DNA of 10,529 bases, from contig JAKDLQ010000068.1 in NCBI GenBank assembly GCA_030452775.1, positions 1-10,529 of the forward strand, given 5' to 3'. The notes beneath the pieces were generated by a model. It ran no database searches. It saw only the letters and a list, made by a program, of their open reading frames with translations, and was not told the DNA's origin. The stretch comes from Micrococcales bacterium. GTDB lineage: Bacteria; Actinomycetota; Actinomycetes; Actinomycetales; Dermatophilaceae. Both the position numbers and the translations under genes were made by a program. Shown here piece after piece: positions 1 to 5,359 of this stretch; the stretch's first letter is position 1, and each line of letters begins with the position of its first letter.

Positions 1-380
1 GCGGGAGACTGAGGAGGCACGGTGGGGACGGTCTCGCGGGCCGGGCTCGGCGGCATACGGGCTGGGCTCGGCGGCATCCGGGCTGGGCTCGGCGGCTGCG
101 GCACCGCGGGGTCGAGAGCTACGCCCGATGACTCCATGCCCCACCCCGCAATGGCCGGTCGTCCGGCGGGCGAGCTGGATCCGAGGCCGAGTAGTGCGGA
201 GCGCAGCGCCTGCGGCACGTCGGTGTCGGTGCGCAGTGAGGCGACGATTCGTCGCTCCTGGTCGGCTGCCGCCCGACACGACACGCAATACACGAGGTGC
301 CGGTCGAAGCATCGAAGCACCGGCTCGGGAAGCGTCCGGTCGACGTAGGCGCGGACCTGGCCGCGCAGGTGTGGGGTCAC
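1..380 (-). CDS. rseA: Zinc-finger anti-sigma factor (RseA-like), partial, runs off left edge
   Basis: The minus-strand frame opens with GTG at 380 and stays open for 126 codons to the window edge, so the C-terminus is missing. Its GTG overlaps the TGA of sigE in a GTGA junction, which implies translational coupling. The N-terminal ~45 residues carry the zinc-binding anti-sigma signature: His4, then His28-x3-Cys32-x2-Cys35 (HLVYCVSC). Members of this family bind their cognate ECF sigma factor and hold it inactive until stress; in M. tuberculosis RseA (Rv1222) sits directly after sigE and does this to SigE. After residue ~65 the protein becomes low-complexity and proline-rich, with three 7-residue units ending PPSPAR at the 21-bp DNA repeat. 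No membrane segment appears in the visible part, so it looks cytoplasmic so far. The family call rests on the zinc motif plus position; the name rseA is by synteny. Confidence 0.85.
   Translation of the reverse strand, partial: MTPHLRGQVRAYVDRTLPEPVLRCFDRHLVYCVSCRAAADQERRIVASLRTDTDVPQALRSALLGLGSSSPAGRPAIAGWGMESSGVALDPAVPQPPSPARMPPSPARMPPSPARETVPTVPPQSP
37..99. repeat. Three tandem 21-bp units inside the anti-sigma gene
   Basis: Three head-to-tail 21-bp units (37-57, 58-78, 79-99) differ at only a few bases. Being a multiple of three they keep the minus-strand frame and encode three copies of a 7-residue unit ending PPSPAR. Such a repeat can gain or lose copies by slippage without breaking the gene. 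Confidence 0.85.
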
Positions 381-1039
381 TGGGACCCCGCTGGCACCCG
401 ACGGCCCGGCAGATGCAGACCGCGGTGGGACGGGCGGACCGTCGCGGTCTCGGGGGCTCGATGCGCGAGCGCTTCACGCAGTTGCGCACGGCCTCGGTGG
501 ATGCGCGAGCGAACCGTCCCGAGCTTGATGCCCAGCGTCGCGCTGATCTCCTCGTAGGACAGCCCCTCGATGTCACAGAGCACGACCGCCGCCCGGAAGT
601 CCGGCGTCAGCGCGTCGAGGGCCCGCTGCACATCGTCGTCGAAGTGGCTGTCGTGGTAGGTCTGCTCCGGCCCCTTCTCGGCACTCGCGAGTCGGCCTAC
701 GGCGTCGTCGGGCAACGCGTCGAAACGGATCCGTTGCTTGCGGCGCATCTTGTCGAGGAAGACGTTGGTCGTGATCCGGTGCAGCCATCCCTCGAAGGTG
801 CCCGGCGTGTACGAGTTGAGGGAACGAAAGACGCGGATGAACACGTCGTGGGTCAGGTCCTCGGCGTCGTGCGGGTTGCCGGTGAGCCGATAGGCGAGGC
901 GGTAGACGCGCGCGGAATGCTGCTCGACGACCTCCTCCCACGTCGGGGGAGTCCACGGGGCATCGCCAGTGGGCGCCGCGGAACTCGTCGTCCTCGTCGC
1001 GGCGGCACCACTCGTGCTGGGGTCGGTCACAGTCGTCAC
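377..1039 (-). CDS. sigE: ECF RNA polymerase sigma factor, SigE-like
   Basis: This 220-residue ECF sigma factor directs RNA polymerase to envelope-stress promoters. Sigma region 2 spans about residues 36-104 (RLTGNPHDAEDLTHDVFIRV and the following RITTNVFLDKMRRK). Region 4 spans about 134-191, with the helix-turn-helix in LSYEEISATLGIKLGTVRSR. An unstructured Ser/Thr/Ala-rich N-terminus of ~30 residues precedes region 2, as in mycobacterial SigE. The GTG start at 1039 is supported by AAAGGTGA at 1056-1049, 9 nt upstream; an in-frame GTG three codons later is less well spaced. The gene overlaps the downstream anti-sigma gene by 4 bp and diverges from an O-methyltransferase, matching the Rv1220c-sigE-rseA order of M. 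tuberculosis. A GGAAC/CGTT pair upstream suggests autoregulation. The ECF class is certain; the SigE orthology is well supported by context. Confidence 0.93.
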   Translation of the reverse strand: MTTVTDPSTSGAAATRTTSSAAPTGDAPWTPPTWEEVVEQHSARVYRLAYRLTGNPHDAEDLTHDVFIRVFRSLNSYTPGTFEGWLHRITTNVFLDKMRRKQRIRFDALPDDAVGRLASAEKGPEQTYHDSHFDDDVQRALDALTPDFRAAVVLCDIEGLSYEEISATLGIKLGTVRSRIHRGRAQLREALAHRAPETATVRPSHRGLHLPGRRVPAGSQ

Positions 1040-1079
1040 GCGCTCAGTTCACCTTTCGTGGGCGTGTCACATTCACCAG

Positions 1080-1105
1080 AACGCCCTCTGGCCGGATTTC
1101 GTTCC
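1080..1105 (-). promoter_or_regulatory. Candidate ECF (SigE-type) promoter of sigE
   Basis: On the minus strand GGAAC (1105-1101) is followed after 17 nt by CGTT (1083-1080). This fits the -35/-10 pattern of actinobacterial ECF promoters of the SigE type. Transcription would begin near 1073, leaving a ~35-nt leader with the AAAGGTGA ribosome site before the sigE GTG. It would let SigE activate its own operon. The motif pair is seen directly; its function is inferred. Confidence 0.5.
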
Positions 1106-1193
1106 CCCAGTATCTCCTCGCGTGCGTGTTCGCAGGCTGTCGCCTACCTGTCGATTCGCTGTGAAGCTCGCCGAACCGGATTGTTCCGGACAG

Positions 1194-1199
1194 TAGGGT
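1194..1199 (+). promoter_or_regulatory. -10 box for a leaderless O-methyltransferase transcript
   Basis: TAGGGT fits the TAnnnT -10 consensus and ends exactly 6 nt before the A of the ATG at 1206, so the transcription start would be the start codon itself. No Shine-Dalgarno sequence precedes the ATG, consistent with leaderless translation, which is common in actinobacteria. No convincing -35 was found. Confidence 0.45.
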
Positions 1200-1205
1200 T
1201 GCCAC

Positions 1206-1829
1206 ATGAGTTCTCAGAAGGTGGCCGCATGGGCCTACGCGGAGGAGTTCGTCGAGGCCGGCGAGCACATCGAGGCTGCTGCCGCACGAGGTGAACAGCT
1301 CGGAGCCACCCCTGTCGGCAATGGCTGCGGCGCCCTGCTGCGGGTGCTTGCCGCGGCGATCGGCGCCAGGGCCGTCATGGAGATCGGCACGGGCGTGGGC
1401 GTCTCGGGCTTGTGGCTGCTCGGTGGGATGCCCGCGGATGGCATCCTCACGACGATCGACGTCGACCCGGAGCACCAGCGGGCCGCCCGCGAGGCCTTCG
1501 CCGCGGCCGGAGTCCCCCATCAACGCACCCGCGTCATCGCCGGGCGCCCGCTCGAGGTGCTCCCGCGAATGACCGACGGCGCCTACGACCTGGTCATCGT
1601 GCTCGCGGACGTCGCGGACTACCCTGAGTACGTCGAGCAGGCGAGCCGTCTGCTGCGGCCCGGCGGGACGCTCGTCATGACCTGGCGTGACACCGTCTCC
1701 GACCCCGCGGCGCGCGACGGCGAGACGACAACTCTGCGCGAGGTCGCCAAAGCGGTGCGCGACCACGAGCAGTTCACGACGAGCCTGGTGCCCGTGAGCA
1801 CGGGCGCGCTGGTCGCCGTGAAGCGCTGA
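1206..1829 (+). CDS. SAM-dependent O-methyltransferase (family 3, Rv1220c-like)
   Basis: This 207-residue cytosolic protein has the class I methyltransferase fold. The SAM-binding glycine-rich motif I is EIGTGVGVSG (59-68), the acidic ribose-binding strand is TTIDVDPE (83-89 region), and YDLVIVLADVADYPEYV (127-143) lies where catechol-type O-methyltransferases have their metal-binding FxDADK segment. Here that segment reads LADVADYPEY and the usual downstream D-N pair is not obvious (GGTLVMTWRDT), so metal dependence and substrate are uncertain. In M. tuberculosis the homologous Rv1220c is also divergent from sigE. The ATG at 1206 has no ribosome site but a perfectly placed -10 box, suggesting leaderless expression. 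Fold confident; substrate unknown. Confidence 0.88.
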   Translation: MSSQKVAAWAYAEEFVEAGEHIEAAAARGEQLGATPVGNGCGALLRVLAAAIGARAVMEIGTGVGVSGLWLLGGMPADGILTTIDVDPEHQRAAREAFAAAGVPHQRTRVIAGRPLEVLPRMTDGAYDLVIVLADVADYPEYVEQASRLLRPGGTLVMTWRDTVSDPAARDGETTTLREVAKAVRDHEQFTTSLVPVSTGALVAVKR

Positions 1830-1880
1830 GTTCACCTCTCGGCGCTATTTCCGTTTGCGGCGCTCTCCCCCGCCGGTCCA

Positions 1881-1936
1881 GGCAACCCCTCCGGTTGCCA
1901 GCAGCGGCCCCGGACCATCGGGGGGGGGGCCGCTGC
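1881..1936. terminator. Two adjacent hairpins between convergent genes, with a G10 run
   Basis: Two perfect inverted repeats fill the gap between the methyltransferase stop and the DUF3117 stop. The first is GGCAACC (1881-1887) with GGTTGCC (1893-1899), loop 5 nt. The second is GCAGCGGCCCC (1901-1911) with its complement at 1926-1936, an 11-bp stem whose loop includes most of a run of ten G (1920-1929). Neither has a U-rich tail on either strand, which is common for actinobacterial terminators. A bidirectional termination role is inferred from position. Confidence 0.5.
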
Positions 1937-1954
1937 CATCGTTAGACTCCGGCA

Positions 1955-2128
1955 TTACCCGACGCCGGCGCATCCTGCGATCGCGTCGCGAAGGGCAGCG
2001 GCCTCGTCGGGCGTCATCTCGACGACGAGACGACCACCGCCTTCCAGGGGCATGCGCAGGACGATCCCACGGCCTTCCTTGACGACCTCGAGCTCTCCGT
2101 CGCCGGTCCTGGGCTTCATTGCTGCCAT
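1955..2128 (-). CDS. DUF3117 family protein (Rv1211-like)
   Basis: This 57-residue protein starts MAAMKPRTGDG and continues with EGRGIVLRMPLEGGGRLVVE and TPDEAAALRDAI, which is nearly collinear with mycobacterial Rv1211. The family is conserved across actinobacteria and has no established role that I know of; the sequence suggests a compact beta-rich N-terminal part followed by a short helix. The ATG at 2128 is chosen over upstream in-frame ATGs because GAGAGGGG (2140-2133) is a good ribosome site 4 nt away and because the family begins with MAAMKPRTG. It is convergent with the O-methyltransferase. In M. tuberculosis this gene lies near tagA and glgA/glgC; here those neighbours are absent and a broken toxin gene lies upstream. 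Family identity is confident; function unknown. Confidence 0.92.
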   Translation of the reverse strand: MAAMKPRTGDGELEVVKEGRGIVLRMPLEGGGRLVVEMTPDEAAALRDAIAGCAGVG

Positions 2129-2165
2129 GGTTCCCCTCTCACAGGAAATCGGGTGCTTGGGCCTC

Positions 2166-2194
2166 ATTATTCCGTGTCTCATCGGCGAGACCTA
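2166..2194 (-). promoter_or_regulatory. Possible promoter of the DUF3117 gene
   Basis: Minus-strand AATAAT (2171-2166) resembles TATAAT and is 17 nt from TAGGTC (2194-2189), a poor -35. A start near 2159 would give a ~30-nt leader containing GAGAGGGG. The spacer holds an inverted repeat GTCTC-N6-GAGAC (2176-2191) that could be an operator. Only the -10 is reasonably good. Confidence 0.3.
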
Positions 2195-2217
2195 ATCCCG
2201 GCCGTCAATCCAGAACC

Positions 2218-2469
2218 GATCCGCAGGTCTGGGCCCGCCGACTCTTGGACACCAACTTCCCCGGGCGGTGCCTGCTGCCTGCCGACGCGCAACGCGCGTT
2301 GTGCGAATCGCTGGCGGATCGGCGCATCGCGGGTGGAGCGGTCCACGACGCGTTGGCTGCGGCCGTGGCCCGGCATCATCGACTCCCGCTCATGACTCTT
2401 GACGAACGGGCCATGCCCACCTACCGATCGTTCGGCATCGACGTACAACTCCTCACCTCACCCATGTGA
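2218..2469 (+). pseudogene. C-terminal remnant of a VapC-type PIN-domain toxin
   Basis: The frame ending at TGA 2467-2469 encodes the second half of a PIN domain: a segment reading ARRLLDTNFPGR, then AGGAVHDALAAAVARHH with the third conserved acidic residue, then LPLMTLDERAMPTYRSFGIDVQLL with the fourth acidic position and typical VapC ending. Full-length VapC proteins are ~130-140 residues; only ~83 are recognisable. The N-terminal half with the first catalytic Asp and the conserved Glu is absent, and upstream codons merge into the DUF3117 leader with no PIN-like sequence. No vapB antitoxin is seen. It is therefore very probably inactive as an RNase toxin. The start coordinate marks where similarity seems to begin, not a start codon. 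It may be the scar of a deletion or rearrangement. Confidence 0.72.
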
Positions 2470-2606
2470 AGTTGCCTGATCAGGCGACCGTTGTGGTGTT
2501 GCGGCTGCTGGCCTACAACAGCGGACACTGGCTCGCAGGCCACCTGAACTCCGGCCTCGCCACCCTGACCGGCCTCCACTGCAACGCAGAGCCCATCAGC
2601 GGAGCT

Positions 2607-2638
2607 CCAGACAGTCTGGCCGCCGCACCGGCCAGACT
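2607..2638. promoter_or_regulatory. Overlapping inverted repeats before the enoyl-CoA hydratase gene
   Basis: Two palindromes share one arm. CCAGAC-A-GTCTGG occupies 2607-2619. AGTCTGGCC (2613-2621) pairs with GGCCAGACT (2630-2638) across an 8-nt loop and is followed by TTT on the plus strand. The element ends 36 bp before the ATG at 2675. It could be a regulator operator or a weak terminator for the upstream gene remnant; the sequence alone does not decide. Confidence 0.45.
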
Positions 2639-2674
2639 TTCCCTCAGTGTCGGGATGGGACAGAGTGTCTGTCT

Positions 2675-3478
2675 ATGAGCCAGCCACAGGTGAGCGCCCC
2701 ATTGGACCTCGACATCGCCGACGGGATCGCCTGGGTCCGACTGGGCCGCCCAGAGTCGATGAACAGCCTCAATACCGAGCTCAAGGAGGGCCTCCTCGCC
2801 GCACTGCGAACCGCGGCCGACGACCCGACGGTGCGCTGCGTCGTGCTGACCGGGTCGGGGCGGGCCTTCTGCGTGGGCCACGACCTCAAGGAGCACGTGC
2901 AGAGGCTGGACGCTGGCGACGCGTCGCTGAGAACGACGGTCACCGAGCATTTCAATCCGATCGTCACGCTGCTCTCGACGATGGACAAGCCGGTGGTGGC
3001 CGCGCTCAATGGCGTGACAGCGGGGGCGGGTGTGAGTATGGCACTAGCCTGCGACTTCCGGATCGCCGTCGACAGCGCCGGGCTCAACACCGCCTTCGCG
3101 GGAATCGCCCTGTCCTGCGACACGGGGGCCTCATGGTGGCTGCCGCGCTTCGTCGGACCCGCCAAGGCCAAGGAGCTGCTGATGTTCCCGCGGACCATCC
3201 CGGCAGCCGAGGCGGCCGAGCTCGGGCTGCTGACCCGGGTAGTGACCGCGAGCGAGTTCGACGCGGCCGTGCGCGACTTCGCTCGAACTCTTGCTGACGG
3301 GCCGACCTTGGCTTTCGGTGCGATCAAGCGCGCCGTGACCTTCAGCGCCGGAGCCCCCCTGGCGGAGGCGCTGGCCCATGAGGCCGAGCTGGTGACGCTG
3401 ACCGGCCAGACGAACGACCATCGCGTCGCCGTCGATGCCTTCCTCGCCAAGACCTCGCCGGTCTATACCGGGCATTGA
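2675..3478 (+). CDS. Enoyl-CoA hydratase/isomerase family protein (PaaG-like active site)
   Basis: This 267-residue crotonase-fold protein acts on acyl-CoA thioesters in the cytosol. The CoA-binding/oxyanion segment AFCVGHDLKE lies at 64-73 and the second oxyanion segment NGVTAGAGVSMALACDF at 112-128. In canonical hydratases two glutamates activate water. Here the first Glu position appears to be in FAGIAL (141-146), with no acid, while an Asp sits at 149 in SCDTGASWWLPR. This arrangement resembles PaaG-type isomerases (PDSGGTW-LPR) more than hydratases, so an isomerase role is likelier than hydration. The substrate cannot be named. It begins with ATG and has no clear Shine-Dalgarno; a shared-arm palindrome lies just upstream. 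There are no beta-oxidation partner genes alongside. Confidence 0.88.
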   Translation: MSQPQVSAPLDLDIADGIAWVRLGRPESMNSLNTELKEGLLAALRTAADDPTVRCVVLTGSGRAFCVGHDLKEHVQRLDAGDASLRTTVTEHFNPIVTLLSTMDKPVVAALNGVTAGAGVSMALACDFRIAVDSAGLNTAFAGIALSCDTGASWWLPRFVGPAKAKELLMFPRTIPAAEAAELGLLTRVVTASEFDAAVRDFARTLADGPTLAFGAIKRAVTFSAGAPLAEALAHEAELVTLTGQTNDHRVAVDAFLAKTSPVYTGH

Positions 3479-3501
3479 CCTTGCCTTGACCTTGCCTTGA
3501 C
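3475..3501. repeat. 2.5 tandem copies of an 11-bp unit at the hydratase stop codon
   Basis: TTGACCTTGCC occurs at 3475-3485 and 3486-3496, followed by TTGAC at 3497-3501. The first copy contains the stop codon of the enoyl-CoA hydratase gene. Each copy contains TTGAC, a match to the -35 consensus, but none is 16-18 nt from the TAGGGT box at 3512. Confidence 0.8.
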
Positions 3502-3511
3502 GTGCCGCCCA

Positions 3512-3517
3512 TAGGGT
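3512..3517 (+). promoter_or_regulatory. -10-like box before a leaderless GTG ORF
   Basis: TAGGGT lies 7 nt before the GTG at 3525, the same hexamer and nearly the same spacing as upstream of the O-methyltransferase. It would produce a leaderless transcript beginning at or next to that GTG and would drive the DivIVA-motif and mannosyltransferase genes. Confidence 0.4.
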
Positions 3518-3524
3518 TGACCCC

Positions 3525-3590
3525 GTGACCGAGGCGATGCCCGACGAGGCGCAGCAGGCGCGACGGTGGGGGGAGACCTCGACATCGTGA
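3525..3590 (+). CDS. Putative 21-residue leaderless small ORF coupled to the next gene
   Basis: GTG at 3525 opens a 21-codon frame (begins MTEAMPDEAQQARRW) that stops at TGA 3588-3590. The stop overlaps a GTG at 3587 that is the best start of the DivIVA-motif gene (GTGA junction). With a -10 box 7 nt upstream of its own GTG, it could be read by leaderless initiation and deliver ribosomes to the next start. The peptide is charged and hydrophilic with no recognisable domain. It could equally be an untranslated leader; only the promoter spacing and the overlap support it. Confidence 0.35.
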   Translation: MTEAMPDEAQQARRWGETSTS

Positions 3591-3961
3591 CGTGGATCAT
3601 CCTTCTTGCCGGCCTCGTGATCATCTGCCTCGTGGTCGCCGCCATCCTCGGTCTCCTCGGCGCCGGCATGGGACCGGCGACGTCATCGCTGCACCATGAG
3701 CCGCTGACCGAGGAGCCACTCACCGACGAGGAGGTGGGCGCCATCGAGTTCGACGTCACGGCCCGCGGCTACCGGATGAGCCAGGTCGACGGCGTCATCG
3801 ACCGGTTGCGCCGTGAGCTGCGGGAGAAGGATGAGGAGATCGCCGTGTTGCGCGCGGGCCCCATCGCGCAGAGCGCCGTGAACGGACCCGACGCGCCGGA
3901 CGGCCAGGACGCGCCGGGGGGTCCCGAGGCTTCGGACGGGCCTGACGACGGCGGCGAATGA
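3587..3961 (+). CDS. Membrane-anchored DivIVA-motif protein (Rv1209-like)
   Basis: The 124-residue product has one N-terminal membrane helix (about residues 3-24, WIILLAGLVIICLVVAAILG), a short linker, a DivIVA-type motif at about 53-88 (IEFDVTARGYRMSQVDGVID followed by a charged coiled coil), and an acidic Pro/Gly/Asp-rich tail. The motif matches the N-terminal lipid-binding/coiled-coil repeat found in DivIVA/Wag31-related proteins. Mycobacterial Rv1209 has the same membrane-helix-plus-motif design. The GTG at 3587 is preferred over a GTG at 3566 because homologues start right before the membrane helix, because GGGGGGAG lies 11 nt upstream, and because it forms a GTGA junction with the small ORF. 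Its own TGA overlaps the ATG of the mannosyltransferase gene (ATGA), so the two are probably made together. A polar or septal scaffold role is inferred. Confidence 0.82.
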   Translation: MTWIILLAGLVIICLVVAAILGLLGAGMGPATSSLHHEPLTEEPLTDEEVGAIEFDVTARGYRMSQVDGVIDRLRRELREKDEEIAVLRAGPIAQSAVNGPDAPDGQDAPGGPEASDGPDDGGE

Positions 3962-5184
3962 CCGCGACTCCTCACGGCCACGGGCTGGGCACCCGGCGCT
4001 CGGTCTTCATCCTGTGGATCGTGACCCTCTATGCCGGGTGCCGCCTCGTCAGCACGACGATCCTTCTGCTCGTCATGCGTCACCAGGTCCCGAGCGGGAT
4101 GACCGGAGGCGAGGGCAGTCCCGTGACCTTCTGGTCCTTCGCGGCGCTGTGGGACGGGCAGTGGTACGAGCGGATCGCCATCGACGGCTACCCCGACGTG
4201 CTGCCCACGGACGGGTCGGGCCACGTCAGCCAGAACGCCTGGGCCTTCTACCCGCTCTTTCCGATGGCGTCACGGGCGGTCATGGCGCTCACCGGAGGCA
4301 GCTTCCCGGTTGTCGGGACACTGATCGCCGTGCTCTGTGGGTTCGGGGCCGCAGTGCTCCTGGGCCTGCTCCTGCGAGAACGGATCGGTGAACCGGCGGC
4401 CTACCTCGTCGTCGTGCTCTGGGCGAGCTTTCCCGCATCCGTGTCGCTGCAGCTCGCCTACACCGAGTCGCTGGCGATGCTGCTGCTCGTCGCCTTCCTC
4501 TACGCCCTGGCGCGCGAACGATGGCTGGTCGCCACGGCCGTTGCCGTACTCGTGGGCCTGTCCAGACCGATCGGGATACCCCTCGGTCTTGTCACGCTCG
4601 TCGTGGTCATCGTGCGCTGGCGAGGTCGGGAGACCCGGCCGGTTCCTGTCCGGGAGTACGCGTCGATGGCGGCTGCGCTCGTCGGATGCGCGGTCGCTGG
4701 ATTCCTGTGGCCGGCGATCATCTGGTGGCGCACCGGGGCGCCGAGCGCCTACACCGACACCATGGCAGCGTGGCGCACCTACCCCGCCGTGGAGCTCTTC
4801 GCCCCGTGGTCCGACAAGGCGAGGTACTTCCTCGGTGAGGTGTGGGGACCGATCTGGCTCGTCGTCGTGCCGATCGTCATCGTGGCCATGGTGGCGGGTC
4901 CGTGGGCGGCCCGCCTCGGCGCGGCGCTGCGGACGTGGACCATCGCCTACCCGGCCTACCTCGCCGCGGTTCTCGACCCGTTCACGAGCATCTTCCGCTA
5001 CCTCATCCCGCTCTTCCCGCTCCTCGTCGTCATCCTCGGCGCCGGCTGGGCGGATCGGCGCGGCGCCTCGTGGGGGCGGCTCCTGGTCCGCGCACTGCCG
5101 CTCCTCGTGCTGTTCGTCGTCGGACAGTACTGGTGGACCGACGAGCTCTGGCGCTTCGTCCCCCCGAGCGACTACCCGCCATAA
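3958..5184 (+). CDS. PIG-V-like integral membrane mannosyltransferase (GT-C fold)
   Basis: This 408-residue polytopic protein has about nine to eleven hydrophobic segments, for example 17-40, 118-139, 147-165, 171-185, 190-220, 237-257, 296-316, 326-340, 346-364 and 375-392. The first extracytoplasmic loop holds the family signature WDGQWYERIAIDGYP (65-79), with the acidic residue expected for GT-C catalysis. NAWAFYPLFP (93-102), AYTESL (167-172) and RYLIPLFP (347-354) also follow the PIG-V pattern. Such enzymes transfer mannose from a polyprenyl-phosphate donor to glycolipid, glycan or protein acceptors outside the membrane; the acceptor here is unknown. The ATG overlaps the stop of the DivIVA-motif gene, so the pair form an operon. 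It is convergent with dapE. Confidence 0.82.
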   Translation: MTATPHGHGLGTRRSVFILWIVTLYAGCRLVSTTILLLVMRHQVPSGMTGGEGSPVTFWSFAALWDGQWYERIAIDGYPDVLPTDGSGHVSQNAWAFYPLFPMASRAVMALTGGSFPVVGTLIAVLCGFGAAVLLGLLLRERIGEPAAYLVVVLWASFPASVSLQLAYTESLAMLLLVAFLYALARERWLVATAVAVLVGLSRPIGIPLGLVTLVVVIVRWRGRETRPVPVREYASMAAALVGCAVAGFLWPAIIWWRTGAPSAYTDTMAAWRTYPAVELFAPWSDKARYFLGEVWGPIWLVVVPIVIVAMVAGPWAARLGAALRTWTIAYPAYLAAVLDPFTSIFRYLIPLFPLLVVILGAGWADRRGASWGRLLVRALPLLVLFVVGQYWWTDELWRFVPPSDYPP

Positions 5185-5272
5185 GCGCCCGCGCCGCACC
5201 AACCCCTGGCCGTATGCCGCCGTGCTCGGCCCCACGGCCGGCCGCGGTGAGCTGCTGTGGAAGATCACCCAC

Positions 5273-5288
5273 GTGTCAGCGTGGACAC
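5273..5288. terminator. Weak hairpin between convergent mannosyltransferase and dapE genes
   Basis: GTGTC (5273-5277) and GACAC (5284-5288) form a 5-bp stem with a 6-nt loop, followed on the plus strand by CCTTTCC. It lies in the 175-bp spacer between two convergent stop codons, where a terminator is expected. The stem is short. Apart from this and a CGGCCGGCCG palindrome at 5235-5244 I see nothing coding in the spacer. Confidence 0.25.
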
Positions 5289-5359
5289 CTTTCCACGGAT
5301 CAGCTCGTGCCGGCCCGGGCGATGATGCCTTCGCTCGTCGGGCCGCTGTCTGGCCAGGG

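Noticed and set aside
22..348. Plus-strand frame beginning with Gly-rich repeats
   Set aside because: The repeat is explained better by the minus-strand anti-sigma gene, which carries a zinc motif and a coupled start.
128..1294. Long plus-strand frame across sigE and its anti-sigma gene
   Set aside because: It is antisense to sigE and the anti-sigma gene, has Arg/Gly-rich composition typical of an off-frame reading in high-GC DNA, and shows no domain.
2470..2674. Possible small gene or mobile-element end in the gap before the hydratase
   Set aside because: Open frames here show no motif or ribosome site. Only palindromes (GCCTGATCAGGC at 2474-2485 and the 2607-2638 element) are visible, with no transposase or flanking duplication.
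3475..3517. TTGAC copies in the tandem repeat as a -35 for the TAGGGT box
   Set aside because: Spacings are 9, 20 and 31 nt, none in the usual 16-18 nt range.
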